Source of the DNA: Erigeron canadensis
Lineage: Eukaryota > Streptophyta > Magnoliopsida > Asterales > Asteraceae
Direction: 5' to 3'
Length of the DNA stretch: 64,000 nucleotides
Assembly (NCBI RefSeq): GCF_010389155.1
Contig: NC_057768.1
Location: forward strand, 6,756,501-6,820,500
Of this stretch, positions 11,515-23,876 are shown piece by piece. The notes under the pieces are model-generated. The model did not search any database and had not been told where the DNA came from. It saw only the letters and a program-made list of their open reading frames with translations. Position 1 is the first letter of the stretch. Every line of letters begins with the position of its first letter. The position numbers were made by a program, and so were the translations under genes.

Positions 11515-13428
11515 GACGTATTATACTTTGCACCTCTTTTTTTTTGGATTTTAAGGTGATAAAAGGTCAAGTATCACATTAGTTAATACATTAGAATTAC
11601 ATGTATTGTTTTCATCCCAAACAACGTAACTATATATAATAAGTCTTTTATTTTCTACAAATTGAAAAGTGCAATTTAAAAGATACTAATTGTAATACTG
11701 TATGTCCTGTCTGTATTAGTTTCATTTCATATGGCTTTTTTCTTCTTCTTAATAAGATTCTAAAACTGAACTGTTATCAAATATTTTAAAACTATTTGTT
11801 AGATTAAATTAAGTATTAACCAGATCAACAGTCAACTTGCTTTCTAAATTGTGCAATGAAGTTAACATCATGATGAAAGTGAAATATAAAAATATACGGA
11901 GTAATAAAAAGGTAAAAACCGTACCCAATTTATCAGTTTTCCAGGCAGTAGGATGAGATCACCTCTGCCTTAAGGTAGAAAATGGTTGCGTCTATAAGAA
12001 CTTCCAGTCATTTTGTAAGGAGTGGGTATCAAACCTTTACCCCTGTATTTAAAGGTTAGGATTTCCCACTTGAGCAACCGTATTTGTTATGAAAGTGAAA
12101 ATTCAAATAGAAAAAAAGAACTTCTTTCGCATAAAGGAAAGAAACGTACTGCTCACTGCCGTTTTTCACGGTTTTGAAGGACATGTGATCCCTATCTTTA
12201 AAGGACAGATCAATTACCACTTATCCAAACGACGCTGCTTCTAACTTGTTTAATCAAATTTCTTTAACAAGATTAAGTTAACAAATCAAAAAGCATGACA
12301 TTAGTTATAGCAAAAGGAAGAGTTAAAACTAAGACAATCCTATATCCCAATAGGCAAAGAGAGAAAAATTAGCAACAGACTCTATGAGTATAAAATATTT
12401 GCTTTTGTAGTTCATTTGCCCATACGATTCAAAACAGTCACAAACTTTGCTTCATATGTAAATCATATGATATTCAGTATATAAATATAGATATAGACTA
12501 TGCCATTCACTTCCATAAAAGGAAATTGGGATATCTATCGGGAAAAAACTTACACATAATGGTCTTAAAAAAATCGATGTAGCAAATGTAGAGTGCGCAT
12601 TTCATCAAACGCATGGCGTGCAAGTTTTGGAACATCAAAAGTGCAAATCATTTAGAGTATCCTAATTTAGTCCATAATACTGATTATTATTCTTATATGG
12701 ACAATTGTGTTGTATGTTGCAAATTAATAAAAATTTGATAGTTAAGTCGAAACAGAGATTCAAAGTTCACATTTACAGAAAATAAGGTGGACCGACCAGA
12801 AAGAAAAAAAGTTCATTTATGACCAACTTACTTAAATGATTTATCGTTATACTGACATATTTGTGTACAACATAAAGACAAGCAATAGTAAAATATATTA
12901 AGTTTGTATAAATGGGTCTAACATCTAGCGAGAAATATGTGTTTATATGATTAATACTTGATATAATAGGTCAAATACGATTTCAATATGTGCATTTAAT
13001 TAGTAGTTTTTACATATTACTCACTTGTATCTTGATCTAGATATGTATAAAACGTCTTATGCTGCAAAACAAGTTATAACGATTGTTTACATGTATTTTC
13101 AATTGCATATAAAAAGTTTAAAATAAGCATCTTGGAGGACAAAATCAACACTGGATCAGTCAAAAATAAATTAAGAGGCACACATACATTTGTCCAAAAA
13201 ATACTCCAAAACAAATATATTGCCCACATATACCTCTAAACTTAAGGGCAACAATTGGACAAATGTGATTTAACCCTTTACACCCTCACCTTCTCATTTT
13301 CATCACAAACCACCTAACAACATTCACACAAAAATAGCCAGACAAACAAAAGAAAAATAAAAGAAGGTTTTCTTCCCTCTGATCGATTTACATAAACAAA
13401 ACCAGATAGCCCTGTTTTGATCATACAA
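11515..13428. other. Intergenic spacer between transporter and DUF620 gene
   Basis: The first part is presumably transporter 3' UTR. A minus-strand SINE lies at about 11930-12090. A short inverted repeat (ATTTGTCC ... GGACAAAT) lies at 13189-13266. The last about 130 bp are probably the DUF620 5' leader. No other gene was seen. Confidence 0.6.
11930..12090 (-). mobile_element. tRNA-derived SINE (minus strand)
   Basis: On the minus strand GGTTGCTCAAGTGGGAAATC resembles a tRNA A box. About 35 bp later AAAGGTTTGATACCCACT resembles a B box. Limits are approximate and no target duplication was resolved. Confidence 0.55.
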
Positions 13429-15318
13429 ATGAGGGTACTCTGTCCAAATGTTGATAGAGAAGACGCATTGGAAACCATTCTTGATGTACCGATACCGGAA
13501 GAGATGTTTACGAGCATGGGAAATAGTGTCGCTCTACGATGGCAAAACATGGCTACATGGATGAGGGCACAAACGTTGGACAAATGGTCGTCACCCGTCA
13601 TAGCTAATAGTTATAACGAGCTTACGTTTTTGCTTTATATAGTCGGGTGTCCACTTCTTCCCCTTCAGATCCAACTAGACAATTCAAGCGCACGTTCCAT
13701 TAGTAATTCTTCTATCGTAAGGGCATATATGCTTTTTATTAACGGCAAATCTATTCTGCTCTAATAAACACCAAGAAACACCCATGTCAAGGATCTTATA
13801 AATGCTTTTTAAGTGGTAGTTTTATTGAACTTGCATATAAAAACAACTTTTGTGCATGAAACTTTTAGAAAGTTTATGCAATGGTTGCTGATTTATTTAT
13901 AGTTTATATTATCTTTTGTTATAATAATTGTTCATATTGTGAGTTAATTGATGTAATGTTGCTTGTGTTTTAAAGGAAGCATCAACTGCGAAATATATAG
14001 TGCAACAGTACATGGCTGCAATAGGGGGACAGCCAGCTTTAAACTCGGTACAAAGTTTGTGTGCTATCGGTGAAGTGAAGATCAGTGCATCAGATTTTCA
14101 TCAAGGAGATGAAACCGTGAAAGCAAGAAGCAAAGAAGAGACAGGAGGATTTGTTCTTTGGCAAAAGAATCCAAATTTATGGTGTATAGAGCTACTAGTT
14201 TCCGGTTGCAAAGTTATTTCTGGAAGTAATGGCAAGATTTCTTGGAGACAATCTTCAAACCAATTAAAACCTATGACCAAAGGTCCTCCTCGTCCTCTTC
14301 GTCGATTTCTTCAGGTACTTGTCAACACTATTAACTAATGATCTCTTGTAATAGAAATTTAGAAACAGATTTATCATGGGCATGAATGCATGATGGTAAC
14401 ACCATAAAAGTGATCCTAACTTAATAGTAAAAGTTTGACAAGAAATGACAATAACGATTGGGCTGACTTCCTGAAAACTGTCATGGCTTTTTGATAAATG
14501 ACAAACCCAGTATGTGAAGACTACCAACATTACCAGCCCATTAATAAGCTATTCCCTAATTAAGGAGGAGTTTGAAATTGCATTTTGAAGCGATTATCTG
14601 ATTATTGTGTTCGCAAAACACAAATGTTTAGGAAAAGTGGCCGAATAAGCGATTATTTGCATTTGCATAGGGAGAAAACGCAATTTTAAAAAAGCAGGTT
14701 AGGATATGCTTGTTCGAAACGCAATTTTGAAAATGCAAGATTCATATGAAAACACATTGCCAAACACTCCCTAAATAGGGAGCTACAAGTGGAATAATAC
14801 TAAAGTTCATTACCTCTGATGTATGTAATCTGTAGGGTTTGGACCCAAGATCAACAGGAGATTTGTTTCTTCAAGCAGTATGCATAGGAGAAAAGATCAT
14901 AAACGACGAGGAATGCTTTATACTAAAGCTTGATACAAGCCAATCTGATCTAGAGGCACAAGCAGACCCAAAATATGAGATCATACATCACACAATCTGG
15001 GGTTACTTTAGTCAAAGATCAGGTCTTCTAGTTAAGTTTGAGGACTCAAGATTGTTAACTGTGAATAGTGAAGATGGGGAAGGCATTTTCTGGGAAACCA
15101 GCACAGAAACAGTGATCGAGGATTATAAGTATGTCGATGGTGTTAACATCGCACATCGTGGCAAAACTTCCGTAACGATTTTTAGATACGGAGAACAGTC
15201 ATCAAATCATAAAAGAGAACTTGAAGAAAAATGGAAGATTGAAGAGGTTCACTTTAATGTTTGGGGATTGAATAAAGATTTCTTTACACCTCCTCCCGAG
15301 TTCACAGAAGAGAGGTAA
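13429..15318 (+). CDS. DUF620 family protein
   Basis: There are three exons, 13429-13716, 13976-14314 and 14836-15318, all in phase 0, giving 369 residues. The start is set by the family-typical opening MRVLCPNVDREDALETILDV, which continues into PIPEEMF. Exon 2 begins EASTAKYIVQQYMAAIGGQ and contains GGFVLWQKNP and ISWRQ. Exon 3 begins GLDPRSTGDLFLQAVCIGE and includes IIHHTIWGYFSQRSGLL and VDGVNIAHRGKTSV, all regions I recognise from plant DUF620 proteins. The biochemical role of the family is unknown; the fold is presumed globular and no signal peptide or membrane helix is visible. Intron 2 carries a MITE (14564-14771). All splice sites are canonical and the gene looks intact. Confidence 0.9.
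14564..14771. mobile_element. Tourist-like MITE in intron 2 of the DUF620 gene
   Basis: The 208-bp element starts GGAGGAGTTTG and ends CAAACACTCCC, an imperfect inverted repeat, with TAA on both sides (14561-14563 and 14772-14774). Inside are repeated GCGATTAT / AAACGCAATTTT motifs. The 3-bp TAA duplication indicates the PIF/Harbinger class. Confidence 0.75.
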
Positions 15319-16959
15319 ACAACTTTATGATCATGGTGAAAAGCGGTTATGTTGTAAATATGGAAATGGAGGAGGTTCTGCAGTTCTTATTAACACATGC
15401 CAAACTTGGTTTTTGACCAAATTTTTGTTTTTACTTTTCTTAGTTTTAAGATGCACTGTAATTGTTCATCAGATTCTACTGAAGTGGTGGATGTTGTGGA
15501 CACAAGGGTTGTCAGAACAGAGCTTTTGATGCTTAATTTTGCCAAAAGAGAGACTGTTTGATCAAGATGTATTACTCTTATATTATCAAATTTCTTTTCT
15601 TGAAAGAAATGCAGGGTGATTATCAGAATTGAAAACTTTATTGGATGATGCTAAGTTGTTTAAATTATGACCAACAAATGATAATTTGTTCGGCAAGAAG
15701 CTCAATTGCCAAAACAGGAATGAACTAACAATTAAATTAACAGATACCAAGATATACTAATTAGAAATCTTGCAACTTCGTTTCATAAGTTAAAAAAATT
15801 GGTTTTTACACCAGGCACTTAGGAAGTAGACTTTCAACGATAATAAAGGTACGGCAAACCCAAATGTGGAAGTACTAATTTTTATGTATTTAGGATCAAG
15901 ATAGAGTAACAAAAGAGACATAACTTAAGTTACCGGATCCGCGTATGACCAGTCAAAACAACCGTTGGAACGAGCAGCAAGTTTCTACGACCGCCTTGTT
16001 GGGTCAACCTTCAGGCCCAAAATCACCTTTTTCCTATGAATTTTTAGCCTTCTTTATGTATTTTTTTCGTTTATTGGACTTGTTGTCCAGACTTCGGCCC
16101 TAAACACTGGGTTTACAAATTTCCTTTAGCCAAAATACGTTGTCTACAAACACACCTCATTATATATATAACAATCCGAAAGTTAACTACTACAGTACGG
16201 CTTAGTTACAATCTAACTGGCTTGGTTGGCCTTTATTTAATATCAAAGTTACTTTTTTACCCTTTCTTCTTCTACAACTTTCCGGTTTTCATCAACTTCT
16301 TTCCACCTCTTATCTTTGCCCTTTCTTCTTCTTCTTTTACAATTGTAAGCATTCTTTTCAGCTTTTATCTTTTTCTCACAAGTCTTCATCATATATGGAA
16401 ACTAGGTAACACGGATAATGATAATCACCAAATATTTTCCACCGCCACCCAATTCAACATGGAAGATAGCATCAACTCCGTCGCCGCCGTTGGAAGCTGC
16501 GAACTCCGGGGACTACATACATACACATGCTGATATAAACATAAAATATATGTATATGTATCTATATATCTGTCACCAGGAAAACACGGCACGAACAACC
16601 ACCGTCTTTCACCACCACGGGCTGCCATTGATCACACTAAACAATCATGGAGACCGCATGACACCCGTAAGAAACAAGAACAACCAACGACCTCCTTTCA
16701 CCGTCAGGAACAACTACTTTTCAAATCACCAAAATAATCAAAAGTACTGGTAAAAAGAAAAATTGATTAAATTATATACTTAAATACAATCCCAGCTTTA
16801 CTTACATGATTCAACCTCATAAGCCATCCTAATTTACTTTTTTTCACCCACCAATCCACCACCGAGTTGTGCCCCGCCAAAATGGAAGAGTGATTAAACC
16901 CCAAAAAAGATTTGCTGATTTTTTGTAGGTATATTAACAAAAATCGGGTCATCAAAATA
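15319..16959. other. DUF620 3' region and spacer, no gene seen
   Basis: About the first 250 bp are probably 3' UTR. The rest is non-coding. Around 16225-16750 short overlapping frames are rich in Pro, Ser and His because of CCACC/TTCTTC repeats; they show no family resemblance and I do not call them genes. Confidence 0.6.
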
Positions 16960-17730
16960 TCTATATAAATTTAAAATGAAAAACATGGTTGAGTTTTTAT
17001 TTGAATCGAGAGAGATTGCAAATCTGTGAACTGTTATCATCAGCGACAAATAATGGAATGAAAACTATATGGAGTTTTATCAATAGAGAGTAAAAACATG
17101 ATCACATGATAATGGAAACAAACGAGGAATGCGTGTAACAATGACAATAATGTGAACAACAAGTGATACAGAGACATACACCTGCCTCATTATTTTATTA
17201 TTATTATTTGTTAGTGCCATTGATGTTGTCAATTGTAATTGTTGATGACTTGATGTAAGTTACTCCTAAAATAGCTATAAATTGAATTTAATGAATTTAA
17301 CAATCAACAAATTTTTAGTAACGAAAGCTTGCATAAAATTAATTTACTTTTTTTACATTTACTTATTAACAAATGAAAGAAGAAATAAAAAAAATTGTTC
17401 TTTTGCCTTTTCACACGGATGATGCATGTAAATTAAATAATTTTTAACATATTACTTTGTACCTTTTAACATACTATCATATAAATTAAGGTGTTAAATC
17501 CATGAATCTTATTCTACTTATATCTTGAAGTATGGTTAATTTCATGAGGAAATTACTGTACGTTGAATGTTCTAACGAATGCTATACGTTGTTTCTGTTT
17601 TATTTTCAATAGTTGGCTAAATATGCATATAAAATCAATAAAGAGAAGGTTAACTAAACAGACGACTAGATGAAACTCGAAGAAACATTACATAAAATAC
17701 CCCGCAGCGAAGCGCGGGTATATTAACTAG
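16960..17730 (+). mobile_element. Non-autonomous Helitron
   Basis: The 3' end is textbook: a GC hairpin CCCGC...GCGGG at 17701-17718, then TATATTAACTAG, ending at 17730 before a host T. The proposed 5' end is TCTATATAAATTTAAAATG after an A at 16959, which resembles the 5' end of the element at 21423-22140. There is no coding capacity. The 3' end is firm; the 5' end is provisional. Confidence 0.62.
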
Positions 17731-17925
17731 TTAGATAACAATTTCTTATGGTGTTTTAAGATAGAAAAAAAAAATATCTAGCAATAATTACCTGATAGCA
17801 TTCCTTTTATACATGACTTTGCCATATTTCTTAAACAAATCATCATTCATGTCATCTGTATCTTGGCACACATTCTGCAAGTTCACTACTCATTTTAAAC
17901 AACATATGTAGTCAACCAAATAATA

Positions 17926-18141
17926 AAAAAGCAGCATGTTTGGATCAGTGGTAAACACCCTTGCCTCTGGAAACAAAGGTCATGGGTTCGATCCTCATCC
18001 CATGCAAAGGTTGGAGGGCCTTTTCTACCATTTAGGTAGAAACTGGAAGCAGTCTGCCTACATCTTAACCTCCCCCATACACCGTCGAGGTATTGGGGCT
18101 CAAAACCCGCGGAAAGCAGCACTGAGCAGTTACTTACTTTT
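17926..18141 (+). mobile_element. Intact tRNA-derived SINE with 17-bp target duplication
   Basis: The target duplication TAGTCAACCAAATAATA occurs at 17909-17925 and 18142-18158. The head carries an A box (TTGGATCAGTGGTAAACACC) and B box (GGTTCGATCC), and the body ends in a CTTACTTTTT tail. The T-tail rather than an A-tail resembles the Au-type plant SINE class. Long and nearly perfect flanks suggest a relatively recent insertion. Confidence 0.9.
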
Positions 18142-18158
18142 TAGTCAACCAAATAATA

Positions 18159-19208
18159 CTTGCAGACAATAATTACAAAAAATAGAGGGAGGGGATTCCC
18201 TTAATTTACTCTTACCTTAAAATGAAAATAAATAACATGTGAAATTTAAGTATAACCGAAATCACTTCCTCCACTAGTCCCCTGTGTGAAAGGAAAGCAA
18301 AGAAACATATGACTATCTCCAATGTGAAAGGGATCAATGGTAGAGCGGTACAGACGCTTTGAATTTCTTGTAGAGTAATGGAATTTATCAGATTTTGATG
18401 GTTGATATGTTTTGTTAGAAATCTAACTTTGGGGCCTTAATACTCAGTGGGCCACGTGCTTGTGCCTAACCCAATACTATTATTGGGCCGGCCCTAGTGT
18501 TGATGTGAAGACCGGCTTTGACTAAGATGGACGTGCTTTTTAAATTTTTATTTCATGAGATCATGTTTCTACACGAATGGTAACAAGTGTTAGTCAAATT
18601 TATTTTTTTATTTTCTTTTTGCAAAGTTGAAATATGAGGTTAGTTTCTTGGTCCCCATCATTACATACTATGAGGCTATAGAATTTAATTTCAAACTTTG
18701 ACTAACAAATTATTTATCTTTAAATTTAATTTATCGTTTAATTTAACCAACCATTACATATAAACTAACATATTCTACAAAGGAAATACTCATAGTAAAC
18801 TAGCTATATCCTATTTTTTTTACCAAAACTCAAACCAAGTCTTGCCATTTCCATTCAACATTTCCATAATTTATGCAAAAATCTTAAACATAACATCATA
18901 TATATAATATTCATGCAATGCTACTTCATGATTAGGATTGTATAAATGAGACGTCACACATATATATCTAAATTTGCATCTAAAGGTGATTTTATGTACT
19001 TGCTCATGATTATGGTTTAATAGATCAATTTTGTTGGAAAATGTAACGTGTAAATAATGAATAAATACGAACATATCTTTACGTGAAGTAAATCCATTTG
19101 CAAATATGCAATCTTATAAGCACAAACGTATGTAGGTGTGAGCGTACTTGGTCCATTATTAAACAAAATAAACAAGGTTACGTAAATTTTGGTGAATTAT
19201 TCTATACA
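18159..19208. other. AT-rich spacer, no gene seen
   Basis: Non-coding; no element ends or reading frames that I can support. Confidence 0.6.
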
Positions 19209-19787
19209 CTAGGTTTTGGGTCCGTGCGTTGCACGAGCTAACGTAAATTTTTAACGAATAATTCAATAACATATGAATATAATTCATTGAAAGACGAAGA
19301 TATATTATTGTGAAATTCAAGTAAATGTCTCTTATTTTTTCATCCCCTTCATTCCCTCCCCGCAAGTAAGGAATGTTTCACCATTCTCTCCCCATCTCTC
19401 TACATTTAAAAGAAAACAAAAAAATCAAGAAAAAAATTAAACAAATTATAAGGTGAGAATGTGAAGAAGAAATCAGACACTACTATCACCACTTTGCTCC
19501 TCATCCCATAAGTACCTATAGAGCAGGGAGTTGTTTCACCTGGTCACCACCTTACTCTCATATGTACGTACTCCTTCCACCCTCAGATAACTAAATATAA
19601 AGTATATAAAAACATATATCAACTTAAATTAAGACAACGTTTTTCGTGATGACTTGTTATGTAACAAAAACAAACAACTGATAGTCATAGTGATTAAAAA
19701 TTTACAAGCCAAAAGGGAGATACATTACAAATTACATGTTTTGTATACATTTAGAAACGATTTTAACCATCCCACTCTTTTATATAG
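19209..19787 (-). mobile_element. Helitron, minus strand
   Basis: On the minus strand the 3' end reads hairpin CGTGC-AAC-GCACG (19222-19234), a spacer, then CTAG ending at 19209 before a T. The 5' end should lie to the right. CTTTACTATATAAAAGAG (minus strand of about 19774-19791) is similar to Helitron starts but lacks a clear TC, so the right limit is uncertain. Confidence 0.55.
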
Positions 19788-19803
19788 TAAAGTTGTTTGG
19801 GAG

Positions 19804-19992
19804 AACCACTCGTTTAATGGCGCAGTGGCCACCTGCCTCCTCACAAAAACCCCTTGTGGGCGCATGTCCTGGGTTTGATCCCAACACAAGGAGTTTGGAG
19901 ATTTCACCGCCAAGCTTGCTTTGCTAGGGTAGCGGCTTGAGAGAATTATTTTCTATGCGATTAAGTGGTGTCCAGGCAAATACCATTTTTTT
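19804..19992 (+). mobile_element. Intact SINE with 16-bp target duplication
   Basis: The duplication TAAAGTTGTTTGGGAG lies at 19788-19803 and 19993-20008. The head has an A-box-like TGGCGCAGTGGCCACCTGCC and a B box GGGTTTGATCCCA, and the element ends in an eight-T tail. It inserted at or beside the putative Helitron end. It is a different SINE subfamily from the one at 17926 but has the same T-tailed design. Confidence 0.88.
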
Positions 19993-20008
19993 TAAAGTTG
20001 TTTGGGAG

Positions 20009-21180
20009 GTTACACAACTTTATGTATCTATTCCTATAACTTTCTATTTTAGATAATCAATCTTTTTTTATATAACGTGTAATAACTTGAATCAGATGGT
20101 AACGAAGACGATAACTACAGAAAAAACAATTAAAAGAGCAACAACTATCATCTTGATTATCTACGCATAATAACATGGTTTTACTAAAAAATGTTGGAAT
20201 GAAAGAGGCAATATGTAATTGAGGATTATGAGTGAATTCTCTAAACGGAGTCTGTTAAAACAACGTATTTATCGAATTTGGTCACTCATTATTGAAAGTT
20301 TTATACCTTCCCTTTTCTCTTTTTTATCTTCCAAGTTATCTAAAGTTTATCTTTTTGCAATAAATTTGTATTAAAAAGTAAAAGTTAAATATACATATGA
20401 AATTTAATATTTCAAAACATTTAAAAAAGATATTAAGAGCCATGATTATTTTTTAGTGAGAATTAGACAAAATCCTTTAAGTACAAAAATTTAATGACTT
20501 TGGAATATGTCATTAAGATATAATTATTATTAATCGATTTACATAGTATATATTAATATTATATTTTTTTATATATATCTTTTTTATATATTGGAAAAGT
20601 GAATATGAGGTTATTAGACACCCAACTTTTGTGAACACTTTTCACATATTAATTTTTTAATATTTTGAATAATTAATTGGGGCCATATGTTTTTTTATGT
20701 ATTATAAATTGATATGTCGGAGTTTTTTTCACAAAACTTGGGTGCCCAACCGTCTCATATTCACTTCTAATATTGATAAAATTGTATGTTCCGTGTATTG
20801 GACACGACCTAAAATCTATTATATACATAATAAAATAATATAATATAATGTATAGTCATTCTTAATTTATTGATATAATTTTTTTTTCTATAACAATAAT
20901 ACTTGTATCTTAATTGATTGTGTATCTTAAAATAATTTGTTTAAAGTTCTCGTATATTGCACTTTCAAAAAGAGTACTCATAATTATATATCACTTAGGG
21001 ATGGGAATGTTTATTTATCGTATGTTTATTTGTACTCTATTTATGGTATATTTCAAATAAGACATTCAATAAGATTTTAACGATTCACAAATCCCTTCAC
21101 AAAATCGTTACATGATATATTTGAAGTTGGTATGTACTGGTTTGTTTGTAACAATATCTATTTAATTTTTTAAAAAGTAA
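20009..21180. other. AT-rich spacer, no gene seen
   Basis: Highly TA-rich non-coding sequence with no supported frame. At 20605-20770 a TTATTAGACACCCAACTTTTG tract is mirrored by AACTTGGGTGCCCAACCG, a small imperfect palindrome that may be a decayed MITE. Confidence 0.5.
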
Positions 21181-21184
21181 ACAA

Positions 21185-21265
21185 ATATCAATTTGGATGA
21201 AGTGGTTTGTGCCTCACATTAAAAGTTAGAGGTCATGGGTTCTAATCTTGCATTTAGCTTTTTAA
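21185..21265 (+). mobile_element. SINE head fragment
   Basis: GGATGAAGTGGTTTGTGCCTC resembles an A box and AGGTCATGGGTTCTAATCTTG a B box, at normal spacing. No tail or duplication is visible, so it is a fragment or a degraded copy. Confidence 0.4.
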
Positions 21266-21422
21266 TCTTTTATTTATAATTAATAAAAGCGAATGTCTAT
21301 GTGGACGATGATTTGTCAAGTTCTCGTAGATAATCAACGTATGAGTGCCACGTAGGAAAAAGATGACGTGGCGAGTAAAGAGGTACGCCACATATGCGCT
21401 TGGAGATAGAGTATTATATATA

Positions 21423-22140
21423 CAAGGTTTTTTACCCACGCGATGCGTAGCTATTGAATTGATTTTAAAAAATTTTTAACATATAGTTTCAACGTGTTGT
21501 TTATTTTTGTAGCTACGTGAATACAAATAATAAAATAATAATAAAAAAAATTGAGCCTTACTTTTACAATTTACAATGTAAATGAATAGAACAATCAACT
21601 AAATAAAAAATTATAAAGAAAAAATTTCACATCAATTACTCGCAAAAATGAGTGTATCCATTTTTTTTAAAGTGATGCTTAAAAAAATATATATTCATCA
21701 AGTATCTCCATCTTTTATGTCTATTTATTGTTAATATCCATTATCTATGTTAAAATCGACATCTTCATCCCTTAAAAAAGAATTGCATATAAGAAAAAAA
21801 AAGGAAGATGATATAAATAAACCCACCAATTTCAAGAGCACAACTTTATATAAACACATTGAACCCCCAACTATATGTCAATGCTCCGAAAAACATCCAA
21901 GAAACATGGTTTTTGATGTCTATATTTTATATATACAACCAATTCATACCAATATAGTAAACTATTTTGTTAAATATATTATATTAAATATATTTTATAT
22001 ATATGTCAAAAATATGTATGGAGATGACACATAGGATAAAATCCTATGTGGCAATGTGTGAATAATTCTTTTAGTTGAAGAGGCTCTAAAATCGCTCGGT
22101 TAACTACTGTTTTATATAAAAATATTTATATAGATAGAGA
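21423..22140 (-). mobile_element. Non-autonomous Helitron, minus strand
   Basis: On the minus strand the 5' end is TCTCTATCTATATAAATA after an A (22141). The 3' end is a hairpin region (CTACGCATCGCGTGGG, around 21435-21450), a short A-rich spacer, then CTTG before a T; CTTG is a one-base variant of the usual CTAG. No proteins are supported inside. Confidence 0.55.
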
Positions 22141-22385
22141 TTTCTATCTTATTGGAAGTTATAATAGCAATTTTATCGACCTTCAAAAGTGATTACCTTT
22201 GAAAAGGAATTTTGCTACATATGTTTCTATTTACTCAGTTTCTTCCATAAAAGTGCATAACTTGTTACGTTGATTGTTGGCATAATGGCGGTATATGCAT
22301 TATAAGATTTTATTTTTAAATATAAGGATTTTATTTTTTGATATTGTATAGAACTGAACATTTTCTACATGTTATTTATGTGTAA

Positions 22386-22495
22386 TATGTTCAAATATAC
22401 GCTAATTGATCAATGATAAAATACGTGCAACTCACTATTTATTGTAGTATGTTCAAATATACGCTAATTGATAAATGATGAAAGTACGTGCAACT
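22386..22495. repeat. Direct duplication of a 48-bp segment
   Basis: TATGTTCAAATATACGCTAA and the following bases through GTGCAACT occur at 22386-22432 and again at 22448-22495 with few changes. The copies are offset by 62 bp. The surrounding 22141-23600 is otherwise AT-rich sequence without a gene. Confidence 0.85.
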
Positions 22496-23876
22496 TATAT
22501 TGCATATACGGTCATAAACCAATGCCATGTTATACTTAATTACGTATATTATGTTATTTGAAGGCTCTAGATCGTGAGAAACAAATATTTAAAAGTGACA
22601 CCAAAATTTTGGTATTTTGGGTTATCCCAAAGCACATATATATGTTTATATATTTTATTTAATGGTTCTATATTATTTGATCGTTGATATGGTTAAGGTG
22701 ATAAGAGAAGATGTCACTACATATGAGAAGATCACTGAGTAGTGACAATGTGCAAAAGATAAATATGTCATTAAAAGAGATATATTATGGTCATGAATAT
22801 GAAAACATGTTGGATTGTGAATAAAAGAAAAGATATATATGTAATTTTGTATAATACATGTTCTTAAAGTTGTTACAAATGACGGGTATATGACATACAA
22901 GAAAAATACATTTTAGTTGATTTGATGTTTTGAGTTTCGCATATATGTGTAAGTTATGTTTATATGTGGTCTTATATAATTATAAAAAACTTTATTGAAT
23001 AGTTAATGACATGTACACGTTTAGCAAGTTTTGCTATTTTACCATTACAAACATTGTTCTTGTTTGATATAGCTAGAGGCTAGTATACATATTGTATTCA
23101 ATTGTGCGAAATCTCAAAGAATTTATATAAATTTGAAGGAAAATTTTGAGTTTCAAAGTACCAATGTGTGGTCATAAACAAGAGGTTTATGACTTGACAT
23201 TATTTGATTGATTGACATGACCGGATTGATCATCCATGGTCAAAAATTGATGTGAAAATTGTAAAAGAACTAAGATATTCTTTATAATGATTATGTTATT
23301 TTGTCATCATTTGCTTCAAAGAGAGTATATGCCAATTATGATAAGAATTGAATTCTTTTAATTTGTTGGAACGTATGCAAAGGAGATATAAGTAGGCCAA
23401 TACATCGTCCAAAAGACCATTTAATGTTTTAAATCGATGCATCGTCTAAATGGATCATTAAACTCGCAACATGAAGTTTGCATGATTGATTGCTCATCTT
23501 ATAAGATTGAGAGCATGTTCCATATTTGGCTATTATTGGCAATAACGATTAACTTTACAAAGATTATTTGAGAGCAAATGAATGACTATAGATTGGGGGC
23601 ATGTTATTATTTAACATGCAATAATTTGAATTCGCATCATGCCAAGAATGTATTGTGTTTCCTCCCCATTGAAATGGTTTATGGTCAGAAACCACATATG
23701 TCTCATAAGAGTTTTGAATGTGCAATAAATGATTAAGTTGCTCCACCACAATGTACAAAGATGAGACTTCAAAGAATGTTGGAAATAATGTTGGGAAAAT
23801 AGACGTGCCTTGGAAGTGTGTAGGCTTATGTTTTGATTCAGTTCGAAACTGTCTGATTAAACTAGACATTAGTATG

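Noticed and set aside
16222..16753. Two overlapping Pro/Phe-rich frames of 103-111 residues
   Set aside because: Composition follows TTCTTC and CCACC repeats; no conserved domain, splice sites or start context.
17895..18172. tRNA gene suggested by A and B boxes near 17940-18000
   Set aside because: The boxes belong to a SINE head: no cloverleaf acceptor stem, and the whole unit is bounded by a 17-bp target duplication.
21747..22034. 95-residue Lys/Tyr-rich frame
   Set aside because: It lies inside a Helitron in AT-rich sequence with no family resemblance.
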